Assembly: GCF_020982545.1 (NCBI RefSeq)
Contig: NZ_JAJKLK010000019.1
Coordinates: forward strand, 682,001-746,000
Source: Streptomyces sp. MNU76
GTDB taxonomy: Bacteria; Actinomycetota; Actinomycetes; Streptomycetales; Streptomycetaceae
Length of the DNA stretch: 64,000 nt
Direction of reading: 5' to 3'
Below, piece by piece: positions 43,633 through 51,557 of this stretch (within the stretch, counting starts at the first letter, position 1; each line of letters opens with the position of its first letter). The notes beneath the pieces were generated by a model, which was not told the origin of the DNA, made no database searches, and saw only the letters and a list, made by a program, of their open reading frames with translations. The translations under genes and the position numbers were made by a program.

Positions 43633-45215
43633 GCCCGAGCACCCTGGCCCAGCCGCCGGTCCCGGCCCAGTCCGCCCAGGCCGCCCAGACCCTGGCCGAG
43701 TCGGTCGTCCAGTCCGTGGACTGGCTCGCGATCGCGCCACCCACCGTCGCCGCGGTCGTCGGCCTCGCCGTGCTCGTCGCCGACCTCTTCACGGACGACC
43801 GCAGGAAGGCCCTGCTCGGCTGGGTCTCCGTCACGGGCCTCGCCGTCTCCCTGCTGGCCCTACTGCCCCTCCTGGACGCCGACCGCGCCACCTTCTGCCT
43901 GACCGGCGCCCCGGACGTCTGCAGCTACACCGCCGACCGGTTCACCCTCGTCATCCAGTTCCTCGTCCTCGGCGGTGCCCTCCTCGCCGCCCTGCTGTCC
44001 ATGACGGCCCTCAAGGACGACCGGAAGAACCTCCCCGAAGGGGAGTTCTGGTTCCTGCTGCTGTCGTCCGCCGCCGGCGCCGCCCTCCTGCCCGCCGCCC
44101 GTGACCTCGCGACCCTCGTCGTCGCCCTGGAGGTCGCCTCCCTGCCCGCCTTCGCCCTCGTCGGCATCCGGCACGGCGACCGACGGTCCTCCGAGGCGGC
44201 CCTGAAGTTCTTCCTGTCGTCCGTCACCGCGACCGCCGTCAGCCTCCTGGGCATCAGCTTCGTCTACGCCACGACAGGCACCCTCTACCTCACCCAGATC
44301 GCCGACCGCGTCGAGAACGTCGACGGCCAGCTGCACACCCTCACCCAGGCCGGCGTCGTCCTCACCCTCATCGGCTTCGCCTTCAAGACGGCCGCCGTCC
44401 CCTTCCACTTCTGGGTCCCGGACACCTACGCGGGCGCCCCCCTGCCCGTCGCCGCCTACCTCTCCGTGGTCGGCAAGGCGGTCGGCTTCTCCGGCCTGAT
44501 CCTCGTCACCGTCGTCGCGCTCCCGTCGTACGCCGACGTCTGGGGCCCCGCCCTCGCCGTGCTGGCCGCCCTCACCATGACCGTCGGCAACCTCGGCGCC
44601 CTGAGACAGGGCGCCACGCGCGCGTACAGCGCGGTCCGGCTGCTCGCCTGGTCCTCCGTCGGCCAGGCCGGCTACCTCCTCGTCCCGATCGCGGCGGCCG
44701 CCTACGCCGACGACACCGCAGACGCCGAGAAGGCGGTCGGCTCCACCGTCGCCTACGCCCTGATGTACGCCGCCGTGAACCTCGGCGCCTTCGCCGTGGC
44801 CGCCCTCGTCGGCCGCACGAAGCCCCTGAACCGCCTCAGCGACTACCGGGGCCTCTACGCCTCCAGCCCCCTCTCCGCCCTGCTCCTGGCCTTCTTCCTG
44901 CTCTGCCTCGCCGGACTGCCGCCGGGCATCATCGGCCTGTTCGCCAAGGTCACCGTCTTCTCGGCGGCCGTCGACGCGGGCCTCGGCTGGCTCGCCGTCG
45001 TGATGGCCGTCAACGTGGTGATCGCCCTCTTCTACTACCTCCAGTGGACGGCCCTGCTGTTCCGCGCCCCCGAGGGCGACACCGCGGCCGCGCCCCGGCC
45101 GCACCGCGTGCCCGCCCCGCTCACCCTGGCCCTCGCCCTCACCGGAATCATCGGCGTCGCCCTGTCCGGCGCACCCCAGCTCGTCCTGCGCTTCGCCGAC
45201 ATCGGCCTCTTCTGA
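43629..45215 (+). CDS. nuoN: NADH-quinone oxidoreductase subunit N
   Basis: Third antiporter-like subunit, 528 residues. Glu in LATLVVALEVASLPAFALVG and Lys in GFAFKTAAVPFHFWVPDTYA are conserved. The start is an unusual TTG at 43629 that overlaps the nuoM stop (TTGA), with GGAGG at 43618-43622; no ATG or GTG lies before the first membrane segment. The N-terminus has an Ala/Gln-rich extension (QPPVPAQSAQAAQ). It closes the operon. Confidence 0.94.
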   Translation: MSPSTLAQPPVPAQSAQAAQTLAESVVQSVDWLAIAPPTVAAVVGLAVLVADLFTDDRRKALLGWVSVTGLAVSLLALLPLLDADRATFCLTGAPDVCSYTADRFTLVIQFLVLGGALLAALLSMTALKDDRKNLPEGEFWFLLLSSAAGAALLPAARDLATLVVALEVASLPAFALVGIRHGDRRSSEAALKFFLSSVTATAVSLLGISFVYATTGTLYLTQIADRVENVDGQLHTLTQAGVVLTLIGFAFKTAAVPFHFWVPDTYAGAPLPVAAYLSVVGKAVGFSGLILVTVVALPSYADVWGPALAVLAALTMTVGNLGALRQGATRAYSAVRLLAWSSVGQAGYLLVPIAAAAYADDTADAEKAVGSTVAYALMYAAVNLGAFAVAALVGRTKPLNRLSDYRGLYASSPLSALLLAFFLLCLAGLPPGIIGLFAKVTVFSAAVDAGLGWLAVVMAVNVVIALFYYLQWTALLFRAPEGDTAAAPRPHRVPAPLTLALALTGIIGVALSGAPQLVLRFADIGLF

Positions 45216-45283
45216 CGAAGCCGCCGTCCCGCCGTCGCCGAATCCGCGACCCCCTCGGCGAGGCGGCGGCCCGCCCTCACCCG

Positions 45284-45301
45284 CCCGGCCCACCGGCCGG
45301 G
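45284..45301 (+). terminator. Small perfect stem after the nuo operon
   Basis: CCCGGCC at 45284-45290 pairs with GGCCGGG at 45295-45301 around a four-base loop, 69 bp after the nuoN stop. A looser CGGCGG-rich stem precedes it. There is no T-run, as is common in Streptomyces. Confidence 0.45.
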
Positions 45302-45428
45302 CCGCGCGCACCAGGGAACTCGTCATCCCCGCCTGGCGTTGACCAGTTCGGGAGGGTCCACTGAGAAGTGGAATCAACAGCTACAGCGAGCAAAGGGTTC
45401 CCCTGCCGCACGACCTGGAGGGCGTACC

Positions 45429-46292
45429 GTGCACCGCCGGCACAACGGGCTCAGGACCGCCGTTCTCCTCGGGGGACTGTCCGCACTCATCATCGTCATC
45501 GGAAGCCTCTTCGGCCGTACGGGCCTGATCATCGCGATCGTCGTCGCCCTCGGCACGAACGCGTACGCGTACTGGAACAGCGACAAGCTGGCTCTACGCG
45601 CGATGCGCGCCCGCCCGGTCAGCGAGTTCGAGGCCCCGGCGCTCTACCGCATGGTCCGCGAGCTCTCCATGCAGGCCCGCCAGCCGATGCCGCGCCTGTA
45701 CATCTCCCCGACGGACGCCCCGAACGCGTTCGCGACCGGCCGGAACCCGCGCAACGCGGCCGTGTGCTGCACCGACGGCATCCTCCGTCTGCTCGACGAG
45801 CGCGAGCTGCGCGGTGTCATCGGCCACGAGCTGAGCCATGTCTACAACCGCGACATCCTCATCTCGTCGGTCGCCGGCGCCCTCGCCTCCGTGATCATGT
45901 TCCTGGTCAACTTCGCCTGGCTGATCCCCATCGGCCGCTCGGACGACGACGACGGCCCCGGCCTCCTCGGCATGCTGCTGATCATGATCCTGGGGCCGCT
46001 CGCCGCGTCCCTCATCCAGCTCGCGATCAGCCGCTCCCGCGAGTACGAGGCGGACGCCTCCGGCGCCCAGCTCACCGGTGATCCACTTGCTCTCGCCAGT
46101 GCCCTTCGCAAACTGGAAACGGGTACCAAGCAGCTCCCGCTGCCCCCAGAGCCCCGGATCGAGACCGCGAGCCACATGATGATCGCGAACCCCTTCCGGC
46201 CGGGCCGGGGATTCTCCAAGATGTTCTCGACACACCCGCCCATGGCGGAACGCATCGCCCGACTCGAGAAGATGGCAGGTCCCCCGCAGTGA
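45429..46292 (+). CDS. htpX: HtpX-family membrane zinc metalloprotease
   Basis: Membrane protease for quality control of membrane proteins. Two N-terminal helices (about 11-50), the zinc motif HELSH in LRGVIGHELSHVYNRDILIS, two more helices and the third ligand Glu in SREYEADASGAQL. GTG 45429 is directly preceded by GGAGGGCGTACC and gives 287 residues, equal to the recalled S. coelicolor SCO4609; the longer open frame starting at 45339 lacks a ribosome site. It overlaps yccF by GTGA. Confidence 0.95.
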   Translation: MHRRHNGLRTAVLLGGLSALIIVIGSLFGRTGLIIAIVVALGTNAYAYWNSDKLALRAMRARPVSEFEAPALYRMVRELSMQARQPMPRLYISPTDAPNAFATGRNPRNAAVCCTDGILRLLDERELRGVIGHELSHVYNRDILISSVAGALASVIMFLVNFAWLIPIGRSDDDDGPGLLGMLLIMILGPLAASLIQLAISRSREYEADASGAQLTGDPLALASALRKLETGTKQLPLPPEPRIETASHMMIANPFRPGRGFSKMFSTHPPMAERIARLEKMAGPPQ

Positions 46293-46687
46293 AGACCGTA
46301 CTGAACATCATCTGGCTGATCCTCAGCGGCTTCTGGCTCTTCCTCGGCTACCTGTTCGCAGGGTTGCTTCTGTGCATCACCATCATCGGTATCCCGTTCG
46401 GCATCGCGTCGTTCCGCATCGGGATCTACGCCCTGTGGCCCTTCGGGTACAGCGCCGTGGAGCGCCGTGACGCGGGCGCGCCCTCCTGCCTGGGCAACAT
46501 CCTGTGGCTGCTCCTGGCGGGCTGGTGGCTGGCGTTGACCCACATCTTCACCGGCCTCGTCCTGTGCGTGACGATCATCGGCATCCCCTTCGGCATCGCC
46601 AACTTCAAGCTCGTCCCGGTCTCGCTGATGCCCCTGGGCCGCGAGATCGTCCGCTCCGACCAGCCGTTCGCCCAGCAGCGCTGGTGA
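46289..46687 (+). CDS. YccF-domain membrane protein
   Basis: 132 residues with two similar halves, each ending in the repeated LCxTIIGIPFGIAxF motif (residues about 28-42 and 90-104). This is the duplicated YccF domain of inner-membrane proteins of unknown function. GTG 46289 is coupled to htpX. The repeat suggests an internally pseudo-symmetric channel or scaffold. Confidence 0.88.
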   Translation: MKTVLNIIWLILSGFWLFLGYLFAGLLLCITIIGIPFGIASFRIGIYALWPFGYSAVERRDAGAPSCLGNILWLLLAGWWLALTHIFTGLVLCVTIIGIPFGIANFKLVPVSLMPLGREIVRSDQPFAQQRW

Positions 46688-46714
46688 CGTGACGGGGCGG
46701 CCCGTACGCACGCC

Positions 46715-47956
46715 TCAGCGGCGCCGCCGCAGGCCGTACACGGCCGCCCCCACGCCCAGCACGACCGCGCCCACGGCCACCGACGACGAGGGCAGCGAGA
46801 ACGCCAGTACGGTGCACCCGACGAGGCCGACCACCGGCACCACCCGGGACAGGGGCGCCGAGCTCAGCGTCCAGGCGGACGCGTTGGCGACCGCGTAGTA
46901 CGCGAGGACCCCGAACGACGAGAACCCGATCGCGCCGCGCACGTCGACCGTGGCGGCCAGCACCGCGACCACGGCTCCGACGGCCAGCTCGGCCCGGTGC
47001 GGCACCTGGAAACGGGGGTGCACGGCGGCGAGCGCCCCGGGCAGGTGCCGGTCCCGGGCCATCGCCAGGGTCGTGCGCGAGACCCCCAGGATGAGCGCCA
47101 GCAGCGACCCGAGCGCGGCCACGGCGGCCCCCACCCGCACCACGGGCACCAGCCCCGGCACCCCGGCCGCCCGCACCGCGTCGGCCAGCGGAGCCGAGGC
47201 CTGCGCCAGCCCACCGGAGCCCAGCACGGCGAGCGCGGCGACCGCCACGGCCGCGTACACGACCAGCGCGACACCCAGCGCGAGCGGGATCGCGCGCGGG
47301 ATGGTGCGCGCCGGATCCCGTACCTCCTCACCCAGGGTCGCGATCCGGGCGTACCCGGCGAACGCGAAGAACAGCAGCCCGGCCGCCTGGAGCACGCCGC
47401 CCACGCCCCCCGACGCCCCGATGTCCAGCCGCCCGGCGTCGGCCGCGCCGGACCCCAGGCACACGACCACCACGGCGGCGAGGACCGCCAGCACCACCGC
47501 CACGATCGCCCGCGTCAGCCAGGCCGACTTCTGCACCCCGCCGTAGTTCACGGCCGTCAGCGCCACCACGGCCGCCACCGCGACGGCGTGCGCCTGCCCC
47601 GGCCACACGTACGCGCCCACGGTCAGCGCCATCGCCGCGCACGAGGCCGTCTTGCCGACGACGAACGACCAGCCGGCCAGGTACCCCCAGAACTCCCCGA
47701 GCCGCTCCCGCCCGTACACATAAGTGCCGCCCGACTCCGGGTACAGGGCCGCCAGCCGCGCCGACGACATGGCGTTGCAGTACGCGACCACCGCCGCGAT
47801 CCCGAGCCCGAGCAGCAGCCCCGACCCGGCGGCGCGCGCCGCCGGCCCCAGCGCGGCGAAGATCCCCGCGCCGACCATCGCCCCGAGCCCGACGACCACC
47901 GCGTCCCCGACGCCGAGCGTGCGGCGCAGCTCAGCGCCCGATCCGGCTTGTGTCAT
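46715..47956 (-). CDS. APC-family amino acid permease
   Basis: Twelve-helix amino acid-polyamine-organocation transporter, 413 residues. LGVGDAVVVGLGAMVGAGIFAA is the helix 1 substrate site with its unwound GAGIF element, and LLFFAFAGYARIATLGEEVR is the typical helix 6-7 region (EEV-R-P). ATG 47956 is the only start that leaves the first helix intact. The specific amino acid is not predictable. It is convergent with yccF (27 bp). Confidence 0.9.
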   Translation of the reverse strand: MTQAGSGAELRRTLGVGDAVVVGLGAMVGAGIFAALGPAARAAGSGLLLGLGIAAVVAYCNAMSSARLAALYPESGGTYVYGRERLGEFWGYLAGWSFVVGKTASCAAMALTVGAYVWPGQAHAVAVAAVVALTAVNYGGVQKSAWLTRAIVAVVLAVLAAVVVVCLGSGAADAGRLDIGASGGVGGVLQAAGLLFFAFAGYARIATLGEEVRDPARTIPRAIPLALGVALVVYAAVAVAALAVLGSGGLAQASAPLADAVRAAGVPGLVPVVRVGAAVAALGSLLALILGVSRTTLAMARDRHLPGALAAVHPRFQVPHRAELAVGAVVAVLAATVDVRGAIGFSSFGVLAYYAVANASAWTLSSAPLSRVVPVVGLVGCTVLAFSLPSSSVAVGAVVLGVGAAVYGLRRRR

Positions 47957-48115
47957 GTGCCGCACCCTACTGACCAGCGCAACCACGGGATGCCGGGGAG
48001 GCGTCCTCCCGGACAACAAGGGCAGGACACCAGGAGCGGCCGGGCGCCGGCCGCTGTGGGGGGAAACACAGCACGGGTACCGCACAGGTACGGCACGAAA
48101 GGGCAGGTGCACGGC

Positions 48116-48382
48116 ATGAGCATCATCGGCTGGATCGTCTTGGGGCTGTTGGCCGGAGCCATCGCCAAGTTCCTGCTGCCGGGCCGCGACCCGGGCGGCT
48201 TCATCGGCACGACCCTCATCGGCGTCGCGGGCGCCTTCATCGGCGGCTGGATCTCCGCCCGCTGGCTGGACCACCCGATCTCCGAGAACTTCTACGACGG
48301 CGCGACCTGGGCGGCGGCGATCGGCGGCTCCCTGGTCCTGCTGATCGCCTACCGCATCCTGTTCGGCCACTCCCGCCGCTGA
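48116..48382 (+). CDS. GlsB/YeaQ/YmgE-family membrane protein
   Basis: 88 residues with three hydrophobic segments: GWIVLGLLAGAIAKFLLPG, GGFIGTTLIGVAGAFIGGWI and AAIGGSLVLLIAYRILF. The glycine-rich helix pattern is typical of this stress-associated (transglycosylase-associated by name) family. GAAAGGGCAGGTG lies before ATG 48116. It is divergent from the permease and ends in front of a strong terminator. Confidence 0.9.
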   Translation: MSIIGWIVLGLLAGAIAKFLLPGRDPGGFIGTTLIGVAGAFIGGWISARWLDHPISENFYDGATWAAAIGGSLVLLIAYRILFGHSRR

Positions 48383-48411
48383 CCGCGCGACCACGCCGGG
48401 GACACACACGA

Positions 48412-48449
48412 AAGGGCGGGCTGCACGGCGAACCGTGCAGCCCGCCCTT
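48412..48449. terminator. Strong bidirectional terminator
   Basis: A perfect 17-bp stem, AAGGGCGGGCTGCACGG, at 48412-48428 and 48433-48449 with loop CGAA. It separates the convergent YeaQ/YmgE-like gene and yajQ, and its AAA/TTC flanks suit both directions. Confidence 0.92.
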
Positions 48450-48480
48450 CCTCGTACCTACGGGCGCTACGCGCCGCTCG

Positions 48481-48969
48481 TCACCGGTAGTTGACGAACT
48501 GCACCGCGAAGTCGAAGTCCTTGCCCTTGAGCAGGGCGATCACGGCCTGGAGGTCGTCGCGGCTCTTGGAGCTGACGCGGAGTTCGTCACCCTGGACCTG
48601 GGCCTTGACGCCCTTGGGACCCTCGTCGCGAATGATCTTCGCCACCTTCTTGGCGTTCTCCTGGGAGATGCCCTCCTCGATCGAGGCGAAGATCTTGTAC
48701 TCCTTGCCGGACAGCTGGGGCTCACCCGCGTCCAGCGACTTCAGGGAGATCCCGCGCTTGATCAGCTTGGACTGGAAGACGTCGAGGATGGCCTTCACCC
48801 GGTCCTCGGAGTTCGCCTCCATGAGGATCTTCTCGCCGGACCACGAGATCGAGGCGCCGACGCCCTTGAAGTCGTAGCGCTGGGAGATCTCCTTGGCGGC
48901 CTGGTTGAGGGCGTTGTCGACCTCCTGCCGCTCGACCTTCGAGACGATGTCGAAACTGGAGTCGGCCAT
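48481..48969 (-). CDS. YajQ-family nucleotide-binding protein
   Basis: 162 residues, full YajQ (DUF520) length: ADSSFDIVSKVERQEVDNAL at the N-terminus, FDFKGVGASISW-type core around YDFKGVGAS, and ending FDFAVQFVNYR. The family binds RNA or nucleotides and, in Xanthomonas, cyclic di-GMP (family knowledge). In S. coelicolor the homologue (recalled SCO4614) borders the SLP1 attachment site, as tRNA-Tyr does here. Confidence 0.94.
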   Translation of the reverse strand: MADSSFDIVSKVERQEVDNALNQAAKEISQRYDFKGVGASISWSGEKILMEANSEDRVKAILDVFQSKLIKRGISLKSLDAGEPQLSGKEYKIFASIEEGISQENAKKVAKIIRDEGPKGVKAQVQGDELRVSSKSRDDLQAVIALLKGKDFDFAVQFVNYR

Positions 48970-49135
48970 GTCCTGTGGCTCCTTGCATCGGTGAAACGGG
49001 AGGCGACAAGCCTAGCCACCCCGCCCCCGCGCGCACTGATCAATCGGGTGGCGAAGCACCCCCGAGCATCAGGTATCGTTTACGACGTCGCCACGGAGCG
49101 CCGCCGAAAAGCGGTTCCAAGGACGACAAATCCCA

Positions 49136-49217
49136 GGCGGTGTGCCCGAGTGGCCAATGGGAGCGGACTGTAAATCCGTCGGCTTAGCCTACCCAGGTTC
49201 GAATCCTGGCGCCGCCA
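49136..49217 (+). tRNA. tRNA-Tyr (anticodon GTA)
   Basis: Acceptor GGCGGTG at 49136-49142 pairs with CGCCGCC at 49210-49216; discriminator A, CCA not encoded. The anticodon loop CTGTAAA gives GTA. The long variable arm GTCGGCTTAGCCTACCC is class II, as expected for bacterial tyrosine tRNA. TTCGAAT is the T-loop. In S. coelicolor the 3' part of this gene is the attB of SLP1; here it is unoccupied. Confidence 0.96.
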
Positions 49218-49226
49218 CGTGGAGAG

Positions 49227-49266
49227 AAGCCCCTCCGTACTGTGCAAGCAGTGTGGAGGGGCTTTT
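49227..49266 (+). terminator. Terminator of tRNA-Tyr
   Basis: AAGCCCCTCC at 49227-49236 pairs with GGAGGGGCTT at 49255-49264, followed by TTT. This is a rare example here with a proper T-run. Confidence 0.92.
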
Positions 49267-49334
49267 TCGTGTGCACGGTGTGGGTGCGTGTGCGGATCCG
49301 GTCAGGGCTCCAAGTGGCCAGGCACACTGACTGC

Positions 49335-49541
49335 ATGTCATCGCGTCGCAGGAACTGCCCCGAGTGCCGTCGTGAGATCGCCGTCGTGGCGGGGCGGTTC
49401 GCGCGGCACGATCCGCCGGGGGCGAGCGGGGAACTCGTGTCGTGTCCCGGGTCGCGCAGGCCGGCCCAGCTGGGGGCGGCCCAGCCCGCGCTCGACGGTT
49501 TCGTCGTCCCCGAGTTCCCCGGTCAGCTGCCCCTCTTCTGA
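49335..49541 (+). CDS. Small cysteine-containing protein, possible zinc finger
   Basis: 68 residues beginning MSSRRRNCPECRREIAVVAG, then GRFARHDPPG and ELVSCPGSRRPAQ; the CPEC pair with a later His and Cys could hold a zinc ion. ATG 49335 is preceded by no clear ribosome site. I do not know its function. It may be a conserved neighbour of the tRNA attachment site. Confidence 0.65.
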   Translation: MSSRRRNCPECRREIAVVAGRFARHDPPGASGELVSCPGSRRPAQLGAAQPALDGFVVPEFPGQLPLF

Positions 49542-49605
49542 CTCCAGGGGGACTCCAGGGGCCAGTCAGCGGTCGGCGGGCGCCCCGCCCTCAACTGCCC
49601 GCCCC

Positions 49606-50262
49606 TCAGTTGCCCGCCACCGACTTCACCGCCACCGACACCGGCGTCGAACCGCTGATCAGCTCCAGGGTGAGACCGGCCGTCGCAGGGGTGTCGAGGA
49701 GTTCGAAGAGCGTCGCGGCCACGTCGTCACGGGGGACCGGACCGCGCCCGGTGGACGCCTCCAGACGGACGAGGCCCGTGCCGGCGTCGTCGGTCAGCAT
49801 GCCGGGCCGCAGGATCGTCCAGTCCAGCGCGTCCAGGCCGCGCACATAGGCGTCGGCCTGGCCCTTGGCCCGAAGGTACACGTCGAAGACGTCGTCGCCC
49901 TCGTGGTCCGGATCCGCCCCCATGGACGAGACGACCAGGTGACGTCGTACGCCCGTGCGCACCGCGGCGTCCGCGAACAGGACCGCCGCCCCGCGGTCGA
50001 CCGTGTCCTTGCGTGCCGTTCCACTGCCCGGACCCGCGCCCGCCGCGAACACGGCCGCGTCCGCGCCCTGCAGATGCGCGGCGACCTCCTCCACCGACGC
50101 CGACTCCAGATCGCACAGCACCGGTTCGGCACCGGCCGCGCGCAGATCGTCCGCCTGTTCGGGCCGGCGGACGATCCCCGCCGCCTCGTCACCGCGCGCG
50201 GCGAGCAACCGCTCCAGCCGCAGCGCGATCTGACCATGACCTCCAGCGATGACAATGCGCAT
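49606..50262 (-). CDS. NAD(P)-binding (atypical SDR/NmrA-type) oxidoreductase
   Basis: 218 residues; Rossmann start MRIVIAGGHGQIALRLERLL, then VLCDLESASVEEVAAHLQGA and DAAVFAAGAGPGSGTARKDT, all typical of the NAD(P)H-binding family of YwnB/HSCARG-like proteins. LDWTILRPGMLTDD is the conserved late segment. ATG 50262 is the clear start. The substrate is unknown; possibly a redox sensor. It is divergent from the lipoprotein gene. Confidence 0.88.
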   Translation of the reverse strand: MRIVIAGGHGQIALRLERLLAARGDEAAGIVRRPEQADDLRAAGAEPVLCDLESASVEEVAAHLQGADAAVFAAGAGPGSGTARKDTVDRGAAVLFADAAVRTGVRRHLVVSSMGADPDHEGDDVFDVYLRAKGQADAYVRGLDALDWTILRPGMLTDDAGTGLVRLEASTGRGPVPRDDVAATLFELLDTPATAGLTLELISGSTPVSVAVKSVAGN

Positions 50263-50383
50263 GTTTCCGACCGTACGCCCGACCCGACGCGTTTGCCGCG
50301 CAACCATTCGGCCGTCCCGAGGGTCTCCATCATGTTCGCCGTACCGGCGAGCGCAGGAATTCACGGGGGGACCCATCACCGTC

Positions 50384-51472
50384 ATGCGTAACGCCATGTC
50401 CACGACCGTCGTACGTACGTCCATGAAGCGCGCATCCGCTGCGGGGGCGCCCGTGGCCCGCCGGGCCTTCACCGGGGTCGGCTGCGCCGCGGCCGTCCTC
50501 GTCACGGTGGCCGCCTGCGGGACCGTGCAGAATCTGACCGCGGGCCAGAAGGTCGACAACGCCGTCGAGCGGCTGGGCGAGCAGAAGTCGCTGGCCTTCG
50601 GGATCCGGCTCGACGCCGACCCGGACGACCTCGTCGCGCTGATGGGCGAGGACAGCGAGGAAGTGCCGCCGGAGATGGCGGAGTTCTTCACCGGGCTGCG
50701 CGTCGACGTGTCGGTCACCTCGAAGAAGCCGCTCGCCGCGTCCGGTGAGAAGGACGTCACCGGCATGGGCATGAAGATCTCGGGCGAGGAGGGCGTGTTC
50801 GCCGAGTACCGGCTCGTCGGCGACTACACGTACTACCGCGCCGACATGCAGGCCATGGGCGACGCGATGGGCATGCCCTTCCCGACGGCCGACGAGCTCG
50901 ACGAACTCCCCGAGGAGGAGCAGCACATGCGGCCGCTCCTGGAGGGCGACTGGGTCAAGGTCAACACGGCCGACCTGCAGGACGCCGCCGAGGACGCGGG
51001 CGCCGGCGCCGACTCGGGCGGCTCCGACGAACTCGACGCCAAGACCCAGAAGAAGATCCTCTCCGCCGTCCGCGGAGTCGTCGCCCGCGAGGTCGACTTC
51101 AAGACCAAGAACGGCGGGGACGGCACCGAGGTCATCACCGCCAAGGCCAACTTCCGCGACCTGCTCACCGGGATCGTCGACAAGCTCCAGCCCATCGAGG
51201 GCGACCTCCCGGCGGGGGCCGAACTCCCCACGGGCGAGGACATGAAGGACGCCCCGAACAAGAAGGTCGCGGTCGACTTCACCCTCAAGAACGGCGATCT
51301 CACCCGCATCGAGACCGACCTCGCGGTCCTCGCCGACGACGCGAAGGGCGTCAAGGCCCCGCTCGTCCTCACCTTCGGCAAGGCCGGCGACATCAGCGCC
51401 CCCAAGGGCGCGTCCGAGATCCCGGTCGAGGAGTTCGGCGGCCCGCTGGGCAGCGGGATGTTCCCCGTCTGA
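50384..51472 (+). CDS. Lipoprotein, LppX/DUF6612-like
   Basis: 362 residues. A twin-arginine-like basic N-terminus is followed by AAAVLVTVAAC with lipobox Cys45. The mature part has alternating Val/Thr/Lys strands, an acidic Asp/Gly linker near residue 205 and the final VKAPLVLTFGKAGD strand, similar to the LolA/LppX half-barrel family. It resembles the lipoprotein encoded at 62955-63824. A lipid- or membrane-related binding role is inferred only from fold. ATG 50384 was chosen over an upstream frame that runs into the divergent gene. Confidence 0.75.
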   Translation: MRNAMSTTVVRTSMKRASAAGAPVARRAFTGVGCAAAVLVTVAACGTVQNLTAGQKVDNAVERLGEQKSLAFGIRLDADPDDLVALMGEDSEEVPPEMAEFFTGLRVDVSVTSKKPLAASGEKDVTGMGMKISGEEGVFAEYRLVGDYTYYRADMQAMGDAMGMPFPTADELDELPEEEQHMRPLLEGDWVKVNTADLQDAAEDAGAGADSGGSDELDAKTQKKILSAVRGVVAREVDFKTKNGGDGTEVITAKANFRDLLTGIVDKLQPIEGDLPAGAELPTGEDMKDAPNKKVAVDFTLKNGDLTRIETDLAVLADDAKGVKAPLVLTFGKAGDISAPKGASEIPVEEFGGPLGSGMFPV

Positions 51473-51503
51473 CCGACACGGGGGCGCCCGCTCTCCGGAC
51501 CGA

Positions 51504-51545
51504 GCACGCGCGCGTGGAGCACGAAATCGCCCCACGCGCGCGTGC
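51504..51545. terminator. Bidirectional terminator between convergent genes
   Basis: GCACGCGCGCGTGG at 51504-51517 pairs perfectly with 51532-51545 around a 14-base loop. It separates the lipoprotein gene (+) and amidohydrolase gene (-). Confidence 0.85.
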
Positions 51546-51557
51546 CGCGACCCCGGA

